Source: an uncultured Bacteroidales bacterium
Lineage (GTDB): Bacteria; Bacteroidota; Bacteroidia; Bacteroidales; UBA932
Length of the DNA: 64,000 bases
Direction of reading: 5' to 3'
Assembly: GCA_944326235.1 (NCBI GenBank)
Contig: CALVDH010000001.1
Coordinates: 1 to 64,000 of the forward strand
Part shown: piece after piece, positions 22,493 through 31,589 of the stretch
How positions within the stretch are numbered: position 1 is the stretch's first letter
How the letters are laid out: each line of letters opens with the position of its first letter
Program-made: the position numbers and the translations under genes
Notes under the pieces: model-generated
Databases searched by the model: none
Seen by the model: only the letters and a program-made list of their open reading frames with translations
Told to the model about the DNA's origin: nothing

Positions 22493-24979
22493 ATGAATTG
22501 TTTCAGAAAAATCTCACTGCTGCTGGTATCTCTCCTGCTTTCGGTGTCCCTTCGGGCAGCCGGGGCTGAGTCCGCAGCTCCGGTAATCAACCCTACTCCC
22601 CACGTCATTGAGATGCATCCTCAGGAAGGGACGGTGGACGTTTCCGGAGGCGTGCGCGTCATTGACCGGCAGGATGCATTTGTCCATGATGTGGACTTTC
22701 TTGTCCACGGTGACAAGAAGTCCCTGAGACTTGAAATCGACTTTCATCCCAGAAAGGCCGTCAAGGCCGGGGCAAAGGCAGTATCGGGCGCCTATCTGCT
22801 CAACATAGATGAGGACGCCATATCCATTATGGGATACGACGGTCTGGGCGCGTACTACGGCCTGCAGACCCTGCGCCAGATAGTGGAGCAGCATCCGGAC
22901 GGACAGCTGCCCTGTCTGAGCATCAATGACTGGCCGGACCTGCCCGCCCGCGGAGTGGTCGAGGGGTTCTACGGCACACCCTGGTCCCACCAGGCCCGTC
23001 TGTCCCTGATTGACTTCTTCGGCCGCTACAAGATGGACACCTATGTCTATGGGCCCAAGGACGACCCGTATCACAGCTCGCCCTACTGGCGCGATCCCTA
23101 TCCGGCCGCCGAGGCCCGGCAGATATCGGAGCTGGTGCGCTCCTGTGAGCGCAACCGGGTGGACTTCGTCTGGGCCGTGCATCCCGGTCAGGATATTCAG
23201 TGGAACGAGGAGGACTACGGCCGTCTGGTGGCCAAGTTCGAGGCAATGTATGACCTGGGAGTCAGGGCATTCGCCATCTTCTTCGACGACATATCCGGAG
23301 AGGGCACCGACCCTATGCGGCAGGTGGAGCTGCTCAACCGGCTGACGGCTGAGTTCGTGGCCGTCAAGGGGGACGTGGCCCCTCTGATCATCTGCCCTAC
23401 CGACTACAACCGCTCCTGGGCCAATCCCACGGACAACGGCAGCCTGGCTGTCTACGGCCGCGAGCTCGACCCCTCGGTCCGCGTATTCTGGACCGGTGAC
23501 GCGGTGTGCAGCGACGTGACCGCCTCGACCCTCAAGTGGGTGGGGGACAGGATACAGCGTCCTGCTCTCGTGTGGTGGAACTTCCCTGTGACCGACTACT
23601 GCCGTCATATCGTGATGCAGGGGCCGGCCTATGGTCTGGACAACAGTCTGAGTTCCAAGAATCTCTGCGGTCTGCTGAGCAACCCCATGGAGCACGCCGA
23701 GGCCTCCAGGCTGGCTCTCTACGGAGTGGCCGACTATGCCTGGAACATCAAGGACTACGATGCCCTGGCCAACTGGGAAAGGGCTCTGACCGTGCTGGCC
23801 GGTGAAGAGGCGCGGGACGCCTACCGCACCTTCGCCATACACTCCTGTGACACCGAGTCCGGCTACCGCCGTGAGGAGTCCTGGGAGACAGAGACCTTCC
23901 GTATCGGGGACGACTGGACCGAGCAGCAGTACGCGGCTCTGATGGAGGATTTCGAGGAGGTGGAGAGGGTACACGCCCGGATGTCGGAGCTGTGCCGGAA
24001 CGACGCCCTCATGCGCGAGTTGCATCCCTGGCTCGAGGAGTTCACCAAGCTCGGGGAGAGAGGACGCAGGACCCTCGACCTCATGAGGATATACGAGACA
24101 GGGGACAATGCCTCTTTCTGGGCCGCCTACGTGGCCAATCTGATGGAGCCCGCCGACCGTGCCGCCTACGAGGCGCACAAGTCCGGCACACTCAAGCTCC
24201 AGCCCTTCTATGAGAATGCCATGGACGATATGGTGGACGGTTTCTACCGCCGTCTGGCCGGACGCGGACCTTTCTCATACACGGCCATCGGCTCCTTCCC
24301 CAACTCGGGGACCGTCTCCGGAAAACTGATGTTCGACGATGACTCCACCACCTATTACACCTCGGCCTACGGGCAGAAGACCGGTGACTGGATCGGCGTG
24401 GACCTCGGCATCGTCCGGGGTCTGAGGGAGGTGGTCATCCTCCAGGGCCGCAACTCGACTGACGATGTGGACTATTTCGACCTGGCCACACTGGAGGCTT
24501 CCAAGGACAACCGCCTGTGGTATCCCCTCATCGACACCATAGACCATCAGTATGTCATCAAGTGGCAGGGCCGCGGCATAGACGCCCGCTACGTCCGTCT
24601 GCGCAAGCTCGAGTCGGACAAGACCAACTGGTGCGCCATCCGTACCTTCAGCGTCAATCCCCGCCGGACCCAGGACCTGGACTTCGGGGTACAGGCCCCG
24701 GACATCGTAAAGGCCGTGTATGCCTTTGACCGCGACCCCCGTTCCTACTACACCCTGGACGGTACCCTTTCGATGGAGACTCCCTTCGGGGACGAGCGCC
24801 GCAACCTCCGGATCCTGCTGCTCAGACCTCACGGCAGCATCGTCATCCAGCAGTACAGCTCCGACGGGATACGTCTCGGGGAGACGGTCACCGACGAGTC
24901 CTACCTGGAACTGAACCTCGACCCCCGCACCGCCAGGGTGAGCGTCGAGGGTACAGCCGATATATTCGAGATACTGTAA
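22493..24979 (+). CDS. Beta-N-acetylglucosaminidase, glycoside hydrolase family 84
   Basis: The 828-residue protein has a signal peptide, a GH20b-like N-domain (about 35-150) and a GH84 barrel. Diagnostic blocks are RGVVEGFYGTPWSH, MDTYVYGPKDDPYHS, FVWAVHPGQDI and the catalytic Asp pair 265-266 in FFDDISGEG. These enzymes remove beta-linked GlcNAc by substrate-assisted catalysis. The last 230 residues contain an F5/8-type (CBM32-like) domain (DDDSTTYYTSAYG, WIGVDLG) and a further beta module. It would act in the periplasm or at the surface on mucin- or hyaluronan-type glycans, together with the GH20 enzyme 18 bases downstream. Confidence 0.93.
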   Translation: MNCFRKISLLLVSLLLSVSLRAAGAESAAPVINPTPHVIEMHPQEGTVDVSGGVRVIDRQDAFVHDVDFLVHGDKKSLRLEIDFHPRKAVKAGAKAVSGAYLLNIDEDAISIMGYDGLGAYYGLQTLRQIVEQHPDGQLPCLSINDWPDLPARGVVEGFYGTPWSHQARLSLIDFFGRYKMDTYVYGPKDDPYHSSPYWRDPYPAAEARQISELVRSCERNRVDFVWAVHPGQDIQWNEEDYGRLVAKFEAMYDLGVRAFAIFFDDISGEGTDPMRQVELLNRLTAEFVAVKGDVAPLIICPTDYNRSWANPTDNGSLAVYGRELDPSVRVFWTGDAVCSDVTASTLKWVGDRIQRPALVWWNFPVTDYCRHIVMQGPAYGLDNSLSSKNLCGLLSNPMEHAEASRLALYGVADYAWNIKDYDALANWERALTVLAGEEARDAYRTFAIHSCDTESGYRREESWETETFRIGDDWTEQQYAALMEDFEEVERVHARMSELCRNDALMRELHPWLEEFTKLGERGRRTLDLMRIYETGDNASFWAAYVANLMEPADRAAYEAHKSGTLKLQPFYENAMDDMVDGFYRRLAGRGPFSYTAIGSFPNSGTVSGKLMFDDDSTTYYTSAYGQKTGDWIGVDLGIVRGLREVVILQGRNSTDDVDYFDLATLEASKDNRLWYPLIDTIDHQYVIKWQGRGIDARYVRLRKLESDKTNWCAIRTFSVNPRRTQDLDFGVQAPDIVKAVYAFDRDPRSYYTLDGTLSMETPFGDERRNLRILLLRPHGSIVIQQYSSDGIRLGETVTDESYLELNLDPRTARVSVEGTADIFEIL

Positions 24980-24997
24980 ACCATTGAACCTTACTGT

Positions 24998-27199
24998 ATG
25001 AAAAAGACCATAACAACCATACTCCTGGCCCTGACAGCAGCCGTTACGGTGCTGGGCGCCCGGACCTACAGCTGTATTGTCCCCCGCCCCCTGAGCATTG
25101 AGCCCGGTGAGGGTCAGCTGCTGCTTGAAAAGGGGACGGCCCTGTATGCCTCCCCCGGTCTGGACTTCGAGACGGCCTTCCTGAGGGAGCGCCTCGGAAG
25201 TGTGCTGGCATTTGACATCCCTGTGGTGAAGACTCCTTCGGAGGGAGGCATCAGCCTGGTCCTGACCGAAGGGTACGGCCCCGAGGCATATTCCCTGAGA
25301 GTGGATGCAGATGGGGTGCGGATCGAGGCCTCCGCTCCGGCCGGAATATTCTACGGAGTGCAGACCCTCCTGCAGATGCTGCCTCCTGCCGTGTACGGGG
25401 ATACGTCCCTGGAACTCACCCGCTGCGCTCTGGATGCGGTGACGGTCGATGACTCGCCCCGCTACGGCTACCGCGGAACGATGCTGGACGTCTCCCGCAC
25501 ATTCTACGGCACCGACCACGTGCTCCGGCTCATCGACTGGATGGCGGCCCATAAGCTCAACCGCTTCCACTGGCATCTGGCCGACGACAACGGCTGGAGG
25601 ATCGAGATACGCAAGTACCCTGAGCTCACGGAGAAAGGAGCCTGGAGGGGGGACGCGGAGGTGAGCCCCGCCGCCTACGGTCAGGGACACGGCCGCTACG
25701 GCGGATACTACACTCAGAAAGAGATACGTCAGGTGGTGAAGTATGCCGCCGACCGTCATATTGAGATCATCCCGGAGATAGACCTGCCGGGGCACAGCCG
25801 CTCCCTGGTGGGAGTGTTCCCGGAGATGGCCTGCCCGGTGGACGTGCCGTATATCAGCGCCAACGGGGAGACTGACAACGTGCTCTGCGTGGCCCGCGAG
25901 GAGAATTACCGGATGCTGCGCGACATATTCAAGGAGATAGCCGCGCTCTTCCCCTCTGAGTACATCCATATCGGAGGGGACGAGGTGGACCATACCCCCT
26001 GGAACAACTGCCCGCACTGCCAGGCTCTGGCCCGGGAGCAGGGACTGGAGGGACCCCAGGAGATTCACAGCCACTTCGTGTACCGTCTGGAGGACATCAT
26101 ACACGGACTGGGCAAGAAGATGGCCGGCTGGGACGAGATAGTCATCTCCGACGCCCGCTACGATACCTCCTCGATGGTGTACGCCTGGAGGAGCGTCAGG
26201 AGCGGACGGATGTCGGTGGACAAGGGCTACCGGACTGTGGTCCAGATAGGGGAGTACTGCTATCTCGACATGAAGCAGTCGCGTGCCGAGAGGGGACACA
26301 GCTGGGCCGGAATAGTGCCCCTGTCCAAGACCTATTCCCTGGAACCTGACGAGATACTGGTGGGGGCTCCCGCCGACAGCGCCCTGATAGTCGGGGTGCA
26401 GGCCGGTCTGTGGGGCGAGCTGCTGGCATGGCCGCCGAGGCTGATGGAGTATCAGCTCTTCCCCCGTCTGTGCGCCCTGGCCGAAGTGGGCTGGAGCAGC
26501 AGGGACAGCCGGGATTTCGCCGATTTCGAGCGGAGGCTGTACGGGGAGCATTTTTCCCGTCTGTACAATATGGGTATCGCCTTCCGCGTGGCGCCTCCCG
26601 AGGTGGTCTATGACAGCCTCAGCGGCAGCCTGCGGGTAAGACCTCCCCATCCTTCGGCGGTGGTGCGGTATGCGGTGGACGGTGCTCCGACGGCTGCCTC
26701 GCCGGTATGCCGAGGAGAGGTCGTGACGGATGCTCCGGAGCGGATGCGCTTCGCCACATTCTTCGGAGACGGGTTGAGCAGTATTGCCGTGGGTGCCTCC
26801 AACATTGACCTTTATCACTACATCGACCCGGAGATGACGGTGGAGAGCAATTTCCCCCTGCTCGAGGGCAATCTGGAGAGTCTGGCCCGCCGCGGCGGCA
26901 CCGGATATTCGGACCGGGTGCTGCAGGAAGGGGACGTGCTGACCTATAGGATGGCCTCGCCGGTGGAGTGCAGCCGGATCACGGTGTCCAGCGGAGCTCC
27001 CTCGTCGGGGATGTTCTATGTGACTGACGCTTACGTGGAGTATGAGACGGAGAACGGAACTGTGGTGAGGGCAGGAGATCTGTACCACGGAGAGCTGAGC
27101 TTCGAACCGTCCGCGCCCGTGACTCAGGTGCGTATCGTGATGACGGACTCCAATGACGGCTATACGGCTGTCTTCCATGGATTGAGAATTGAGAAATAA
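24998..27199 (+). CDS. Beta-N-acetylhexosaminidase, glycoside hydrolase family 20
   Basis: The protein has 733 residues. A signal peptide (to about ALG-A-R) precedes the GH20b N-domain (about 25-145) and a GH20 barrel beginning YRGTMLDVSRTFYG, with FHWHLADDNGWRIEI. The catalytic Asp-Glu pair is at 328-329 in HIGGDEVDH. A C-terminal region from about 540 includes a chitobiase-like beta domain and an F5/8-like module. It releases terminal GlcNAc/GalNAc from glycans. With GH84 and the MFS transporter it forms a compact hexosamine-harvesting operon without a SusCD pair nearby. Confidence 0.94.
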   Translation: MKKTITTILLALTAAVTVLGARTYSCIVPRPLSIEPGEGQLLLEKGTALYASPGLDFETAFLRERLGSVLAFDIPVVKTPSEGGISLVLTEGYGPEAYSLRVDADGVRIEASAPAGIFYGVQTLLQMLPPAVYGDTSLELTRCALDAVTVDDSPRYGYRGTMLDVSRTFYGTDHVLRLIDWMAAHKLNRFHWHLADDNGWRIEIRKYPELTEKGAWRGDAEVSPAAYGQGHGRYGGYYTQKEIRQVVKYAADRHIEIIPEIDLPGHSRSLVGVFPEMACPVDVPYISANGETDNVLCVAREENYRMLRDIFKEIAALFPSEYIHIGGDEVDHTPWNNCPHCQALAREQGLEGPQEIHSHFVYRLEDIIHGLGKKMAGWDEIVISDARYDTSSMVYAWRSVRSGRMSVDKGYRTVVQIGEYCYLDMKQSRAERGHSWAGIVPLSKTYSLEPDEILVGAPADSALIVGVQAGLWGELLAWPPRLMEYQLFPRLCALAEVGWSSRDSRDFADFERRLYGEHFSRLYNMGIAFRVAPPEVVYDSLSGSLRVRPPHPSAVVRYAVDGAPTAASPVCRGEVVTDAPERMRFATFFGDGLSSIAVGASNIDLYHYIDPEMTVESNFPLLEGNLESLARRGGTGYSDRVLQEGDVLTYRMASPVECSRITVSSGAPSSGMFYVTDAYVEYETENGTVVRAGDLYHGELSFEPSAPVTQVRIVMTDSNDGYTAVFHGLRIEK

Positions 27200-27207
27200 T
27201 AAGATAT

Positions 27208-28518
27208 ATGAAAGGATATAAACTGAGACTGATTCTACTGAGCTTCCTGGAGTTTGCGGTATGGGGGGCTTATCTTACCAGCCAGGGACGTTATCTGGCC
27301 GGAGTGGGGTTCGGGGAGAGGATAGGTATGTTCTACGCTGTCCAGGGCATAGTGTCGATATTCATGCCCGCCATCATGGGTATCATAGCGGACAAATGGA
27401 TTCCGGCGCAGAGGCTGCTGGGTATCTGCCACGCTCTGGCCGGTGCGGCCATGATAGGGGCCGGTATCTACGGCGTGGCGGCCGGGGAGGCGGTGCAGTA
27501 CGGCACCCTCTTCGGGCTGTATGCGGCAAGTATCGCCTTCTTCATGCCTACCATCGCTATTTCCAACTCGGTGGCCTATACCATCCTCGAGAAGGCCGGC
27601 AAGGATCCCGTCAAGGATTTCCCGCCGATCAGGGTCTGGGGTACGGTGGGCTTTATCTGCTCGATGTGGTTCGTGGACCTGGTGCACTTCCGCGGTGCGG
27701 CGATGCAGGAGACCTCCATGCAGTATGTGGTGTCCGGAGCGCTGAGTATCGTGCTGGCTCTCTATACCCTTACCCTGCCTGAATGTCCTGTGAACCGCTC
27801 GTCGGAGAAGAAGTCTCTGGTAGACGCCATGGGCCTGCGGGCCTTCACCCTCTTCAAGCAGAGAAAGATGGCCATCTTCTTCATCTTCTCGATGCTGCTC
27901 GGAGTGGCCCTGCAGATTACCAACGGCTTCGCCAATCCCTTCCTGGCCGACTTCGGCAACCTGGCCGAGTTCCAGGGCACCTTCGGTGTGGAGCACTCCA
28001 ATATGCTCATCTCCCTGTCCCAGGTGTCCGAGACCCTGTGTATCCTGCTGATACCCTTCTTCCTGAAGCGGTACGGCATCAAGAACGTGATGCTCATAGC
28101 CATGCTGGCCTGGGTGCTCCGCTTCGGCTTCTTCGCTGCGGGCAATCCCGGCAGCGGTGTATGGCTCATCATCCTGTCGATGATAGTCTACGGAGTGGCC
28201 TTCGACTTCTTCAACATCTCCGGATCACTCTTCGTCAACGAGACCACCGACAAGTCGATACGTTCCAGCGCTCAGGGCCTGTTCATGCTGATGACCAACG
28301 GTATCGGAGCGGCTGCCGGCACCATCGGAGCCCAGGCCGTGGTCAATGCCCTGGTCAACTCCCACCGCGTGCCCGGAGCCGACGGGGTCATCGACTGGAA
28401 CGCCGTGATGACCGGCTGGAGCCATGCCTGGTGGCTGTTCGCCGCCTATGCCCTCGTGGTGGCCATTCTGTTCGCCATTCTCTTCCGCTACAAATATCAG
28501 CGGCCCAAGGAGGGATGA
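27208..28518 (+). CDS. MFS transporter of the nucleoside:H+ symporter (NupG-like) family
   Basis: The 436-residue inner-membrane protein has about 12 hydrophobic helices. It opens with LILLSFLEFAVWGAYLTSQGRYL, typical of the NupG/XapB-like group of major facilitators in Bacteroidota. The loop after helix 2 (GIIADKWIPAQRLLG) corresponds to the MFS A-motif. Its place after GH84 and GH20 suggests it imports the released amino sugar rather than nucleosides, which is inferred from context only. It overlaps the next gene by ATGA at 28515-28518. Confidence 0.88.
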   Translation: MKGYKLRLILLSFLEFAVWGAYLTSQGRYLAGVGFGERIGMFYAVQGIVSIFMPAIMGIIADKWIPAQRLLGICHALAGAAMIGAGIYGVAAGEAVQYGTLFGLYAASIAFFMPTIAISNSVAYTILEKAGKDPVKDFPPIRVWGTVGFICSMWFVDLVHFRGAAMQETSMQYVVSGALSIVLALYTLTLPECPVNRSSEKKSLVDAMGLRAFTLFKQRKMAIFFIFSMLLGVALQITNGFANPFLADFGNLAEFQGTFGVEHSNMLISLSQVSETLCILLIPFFLKRYGIKNVMLIAMLAWVLRFGFFAAGNPGSGVWLIILSMIVYGVAFDFFNISGSLFVNETTDKSIRSSAQGLFMLMTNGIGAAAGTIGAQAVVNALVNSHRVPGADGVIDWNAVMTGWSHAWWLFAAYALVVAILFAILFRYKYQRPKEG

Positions 28519-29801
28519 CGATGAGGAGGTTACGAATAGTCGCGGCGGCAGCGGTGCTGGCCTTGACCGCAGTCTCCTGTCATCTGCCGGAATCGGGCTC
28601 GGGTACTCTTCAGGGCAGGGTGACGGACGCCTCCGGCCTGGGGCTGGCATCTGTGGCTGTAATTTACGGTGACTCGGCTGTATATACGGCAGAAACAGGT
28701 GCTTACATATACGACGGTCTTCCCGACGGACTGCAGGGAGTCCGTTTTACTATGGACGGATATTATGGAGTCATGCGTCAGGTCAATATCCCCGACGGGG
28801 GCTCCGTCACCTGCGATGTCAGTATGGACATCTTCACTTCAGGCTGGGCTGTGGGCGCAGGAGACAGCGGTTACGGAACCATTCTCCGTACTCTGGATGC
28901 CGGCCGGACCTGGGTCCGCCAGGGCAGCACGGAGATGGTCCCCGCCGTAAATCTGAAGGACGTATGCGCGGTCAATGATTCTGTATGCTGGGTGACGGGA
29001 GACGCCGACACTCTCCGCAATACATCCGTTCTGCTGCGTACCGATGACGGAGGCGCTACCTGGATCAACCAGGCCGGCAGCCTTCCCATGATGAATATCC
29101 GGGCCGTCATGTCCAGGGACGGAGTGAATGCCTGGGCGGCAGCGGATTCCTGCATGATTCTGCGGACCACTGATGCCGGGGACTCCTGGGAGATATGCCG
29201 TACATCCTCCGACGTAGTCCGTTATACAGCCGTCACCACTCCGGACGGGGTGAATATCTGGTGCTGCGGAACGGATGAGGCCGGCGGTGCGGTAGTGGAA
29301 TATTCTCCTGACGGGGGCACGACCTGGAACGTATATCCGGTGTCGGCGGCATATTCCGGTCAGGTTCCCGAGGACATTCTGGCAGTGGACTCCGGTACAG
29401 TCTATCTGACAGGCAGCAGTTCAATGGGTGTCCTGCGCTCCGTTGACTGGGGACGTACCTGGACGGCAGTGACCCCGATCCCAGGAGATTTGTCGGCTAT
29501 GGATGCCTGTGGGGAGGAAACGGTATGGGCCTGTGGCGGCAGAGGCATGCTTTACAGGACCGGAGACGGCTTCTATACCCGCCGGGATGTGACTCTGGCC
29601 GCTGATTCCTACCCTGGGGGAACTGTCACCTCCGTCGCGTTTCTCCGGGATGCGAAGAGAGGGGCGGCATCCGTCAAGTCTGTGTCAGGTGCTACAGGAA
29701 CCATACTTTATACGACTGACGGAGGGGAGATATGGAACTCAAGTTCGGTGCCGTTCAGCTTCAGTATAGAATCTTTGGATTTTGTGGGAGGAAATAATTG
29801 A
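28515..29801 (+). CDS. Lipoprotein with CarboxypepD_reg-like domain and YCF48-like beta-propeller
   Basis: The 428-residue protein has a lipoprotein signal ending in AVSC (Cys22). A carboxypeptidase-regulatory-like beta sandwich follows (GRVTDASGLGLASVAVIYG, about 31-100). Repeated BNR/YCF48-type blades come next, for example ILRTLDAGRTW, LLRTDDGGATW and YTTDGGEIW. Beta-propeller lipoproteins of this kind are thought to bind glycans or partner proteins at the surface. Start and preceding stop overlap (ATGA), so it belongs to the GH84-GH20-MFS operon. A sigma-54-type promoter lies just after its stop. Confidence 0.82.
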   Translation: MTMRRLRIVAAAAVLALTAVSCHLPESGSGTLQGRVTDASGLGLASVAVIYGDSAVYTAETGAYIYDGLPDGLQGVRFTMDGYYGVMRQVNIPDGGSVTCDVSMDIFTSGWAVGAGDSGYGTILRTLDAGRTWVRQGSTEMVPAVNLKDVCAVNDSVCWVTGDADTLRNTSVLLRTDDGGATWINQAGSLPMMNIRAVMSRDGVNAWAAADSCMILRTTDAGDSWEICRTSSDVVRYTAVTTPDGVNIWCCGTDEAGGAVVEYSPDGGTTWNVYPVSAAYSGQVPEDILAVDSGTVYLTGSSSMGVLRSVDWGRTWTAVTPIPGDLSAMDACGEETVWACGGRGMLYRTGDGFYTRRDVTLAADSYPGGTVTSVAFLRDAKRGAASVKSVSGATGTILYTTDGGEIWNSSSVPFSFSIESLDFVGGNN

Positions 29802-29805
29802 AGTT

Positions 29806-29821
29806 TGGCACGGTGTTTGTA
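29806..29821 (+). promoter_or_regulatory. Sigma-54 promoter, copy 2
   Basis: TGGCACG (29806-29812), four bases, TTGTA (29817-29821): one mismatch from the -24/-12 consensus with exact GG-G spacing. It lies 4 bases after a stop codon; predicted start near 29832. Confidence 0.6.
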
Positions 29822-29831
29822 AGTGAATAAG

Positions 29832-29913
29832 TCGATAGTTTTTTCATAGGTTAAGTTTTAGGTTAAGTTAAGCAGTGCGCCTTTAGTCGTGAGATTAGAG
29901 GCGCACTTTTTTT
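29832..29913 (+). ncRNA. Predicted sigma-54-dependent small RNA, copy 2
   Basis: The 5' part repeats the 20202-20236 sequence with only a substitution and 1-nt indels. The 3' end is a different terminator: AGTGCGCCTTTA (29874-29885) pairs with TAGAGGCGCACT (29896-29907) and is followed by seven T. The paired occurrence with copy 1 (same promoter type, same 5' segment, different hairpin) argues for a small RNA family. Confidence 0.55.
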
Positions 29914-30032
29914 GCGTCATAGCGGGTGAACTGCTGCGGATTTATCGACATCACGGTTCAGTCATTTACCGAAGTAAACTCCTTCACCGTGAGTCTCAAA
30001 TCCTTGCATTTCACCCACTCTGACGCAAAAAA
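29907..30032. repeat. 126-bp imperfect palindrome (MITE-like or long hairpin)
   Basis: The arms pair in blocks: TTTTTTTGCGTCA against TGACGCAAAAAA, GGGTGAA against TTCACCC, GGATTT against AAATCC, and CACGGT against ACCGTG, around a loop of about 30 bases. It begins within the T-run of the small RNA terminator. No transposase or target duplication is seen. A short ORF over it is not convincing as a gene. Confidence 0.6.
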
Positions 30033-30043
30033 TGGTCTATGGC

Positions 30044-30074
30044 AGCGGGTGAGCGCTGCGGATTTATCGATGTC
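30044..30074 (+). repeat. Direct partial copy of the palindrome's left arm
   Basis: AGCGGGTGA followed by GCTGCGGATTTATCGA repeats 29921-29952 in the same orientation with a few changes. The intergenic region therefore contains at least three related segments and probably grew by duplication. Confidence 0.55.
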
Positions 30075-30295
30075 AAAAGGAACGAAAATGAATCGTCGGC
30101 ACGGGGTGGGATGGGAATGTGCCGGTAATCAGGATGTTGTAAGAGCGGACTGTGGATGCTGGCGGTTTCAGAATGGAGGAATCCACGGGTACTGTTTATA
30201 AGTGCCTGATATATAGTTCTTTATAAAATAGGCTGTGCGGCCTCTTCCGGTTTGCAGATTACGACGATGCGGTCGTTACCGTATCGAAGCACCGG
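30075..30295. other. Intergenic stretch without a recognised feature
   Basis: The bases between the repeats and the nitroreductase stop codon show no convincing gene, hairpin terminator or promoter. Confidence 0.5.
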
Positions 30296-30868
30296 TCATC
30301 GGAAGATGACGAGTTCGGAGAGGGGGCGTTTGGGGACGTGGTGGATGCCGTCTGGGGTACGCCAGTACTTGAACTGGCCGTCGGTCATCTCCTCGATTAC
30401 GACGGTCTCCTTGGGCTTGCCGAGAGCGATGACGTTGATAATCTTCAGGTGCTCGGGCAGTTCCAGTATCTCATGCAGTTCCGGGCGCTTGACCGCGGCG
30501 ATGATGCAGCCTCCGTAGCCGAGCTCCACTGCCTGCAGCAGCATGCTTTGCGCGGTGATGCCTTCGTCGCACAGGGTGCCGGAAGCTATCGAGGTGTCGA
30601 GCAGCTGGACGATGTAGGCCGCCGGCCTCTCTCCCTCTTCGGGACCCGGCCATTCCGGCAGGTATCCTGCCCATGCGAGGGTGGGGAAGATCCTGGAGTT
30701 GAGTTCCCGGTCGTTGGTTATCAGAAATTTCAGAGCCTGGATATTGCGTCCCGAAGGGGACAGGCGGGCCGCGTCGGCGATGGTCATGAGATCCGCCTCA
30801 GGCACCGCCGTCTCCTGATAGAAACGGCGGTAGCTGCGGCTGCGGTGCAGGGCTTCTCTTACGTCCAT
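30296..30868 (-). CDS. Nitroreductase family protein (FMN-dependent)
   Basis: The 190-residue protein shows the nitroreductase fold: the N-terminal FMN-binding RSYRRFYQ, then ARLSPSGRNIQALKFLI, and the late GYGGCIIAAV and VIALGKPKE blocks. Family members reduce nitro compounds, quinones or flavins with NAD(P)H in the cytosol. The physiological substrate is unknown. It follows the cyclophilin gene with a 3-base gap on the same strand, so both are likely cotranscribed. Confidence 0.9.
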   Translation of the reverse strand: MDVREALHRSRSYRRFYQETAVPEADLMTIADAARLSPSGRNIQALKFLITNDRELNSRIFPTLAWAGYLPEWPGPEEGERPAAYIVQLLDTSIASGTLCDEGITAQSMLLQAVELGYGGCIIAAVKRPELHEILELPEHLKIINVIALGKPKETVVIEEMTDGQFKYWRTPDGIHHVPKRPLSELVIFR

Positions 30869-30871
30869 GGC

Positions 30872-31558
30872 CTAGAGCACCGGGGTTATGGATATGATGC
30901 GCACGTCCTTGAGGGGACGGTCCATGGCATTGGTCCTTATGGAAGCGATCCTGTCGATGACCTCGAAGCCGTCCAGGGTCTCCCCGAACACGGTATAGGC
31001 TCCGTTGAGGTGGCTGCAGCCCTCCTCGCTCTGGACGATGTAGAACTGTGAACCGGAGGATTCCCTCCTGGGGTTGGCGGTGTCTCCCAGGCGGGCGGCG
31101 GCCACCGCTCCTTTCTTATGGGTGTGGGCGGGGATTATCTCTGCGGGGATGGTGTAGTCGGGACCGCCGTTGCCGTACTCATCCTCCTTGGCGGGATCCT
31201 TGGTGTTGGGGTCGCCGGTCTGGATCATGAAGTTGTAGATGACGCGGTGGAAGAGGACGCTGTCGTAGTAGTGCTGCGAGGCGAGCTTTACGAAGTTGTC
31301 CCTGTGAAGGGGAGTGTCGGCGTAGAGCAGGATGGTGATGGTGCCCTCTGTGGTGTGAATCTCGAAGATGGGCTCTTCCGGCAGTGAGGCCGGATCGAAT
31401 GCGAGGTTGCTGTCCATGGTCTTGGTGTTTTCAGTGGTTTCTGCTGTGGCCTCCGAGGCGGCTGTGCCGTCGGAGGAGGTTTTCTGAGTGTTGCGGTTGC
31501 CGCAGGAGGCGGCTGCCAGCGATACGATGAGTATCAGGGCAAAAATTTTTGATTTCAT
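30872..31558 (-). CDS. Peptidyl-prolyl cis-trans isomerase (cyclophilin type), lipoprotein
   Basis: The protein has 228 residues: a lipoprotein signal with Cys19 (SLAAASC), a Thr/Ser/Ala/Glu-rich linker to about 65, and a cyclophilin domain. Landmarks are NFVKLASQHYYDSVLFHRVI, FMIQTGDP, SGSQFYIV and YTVFGETLDGFEVID. The segment before NFVKLA matches bacterial secreted cyclophilins. It should assist folding of envelope proteins. It is divergently transcribed from the patatin gene, with partly interleaved promoters. Confidence 0.93.
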   Translation of the reverse strand: MKSKIFALILIVSLAAASCGNRNTQKTSSDGTAASEATAETTENTKTMDSNLAFDPASLPEEPIFEIHTTEGTITILLYADTPLHRDNFVKLASQHYYDSVLFHRVIYNFMIQTGDPNTKDPAKEDEYGNGGPDYTIPAEIIPAHTHKKGAVAAARLGDTANPRRESSGSQFYIVQSEEGCSHLNGAYTVFGETLDGFEVIDRIASIRTNAMDRPLKDVRIISITPVL

Positions 31559-31579
31559 AGCGATGTTTCCTTATCTTTG
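31546..31579 (+). promoter_or_regulatory. Promoter of the patatin-like gene
   Basis: TTTTTG (31546-31551), 20 bases, then TATCTTTG (31572-31579). The -33 box lies inside the start of the divergent cyclophilin gene. Confidence 0.75.
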
Positions 31580-31589
31580 AGTGATTTTA

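Noticed and set aside
24275..27178. 967-codon minus-strand frame opposite GH84/GH20
   Set aside because: It spans two clear glycosidase genes on the other strand and encodes a His/Gly/Val-rich sequence typical of antisense frames.
29926..30201. Plus-strand 91-codon frame after copy 2 of the small RNA
   Set aside because: It is made largely of the palindrome and its direct copy, lacks a promoter, and starts inside the stem.
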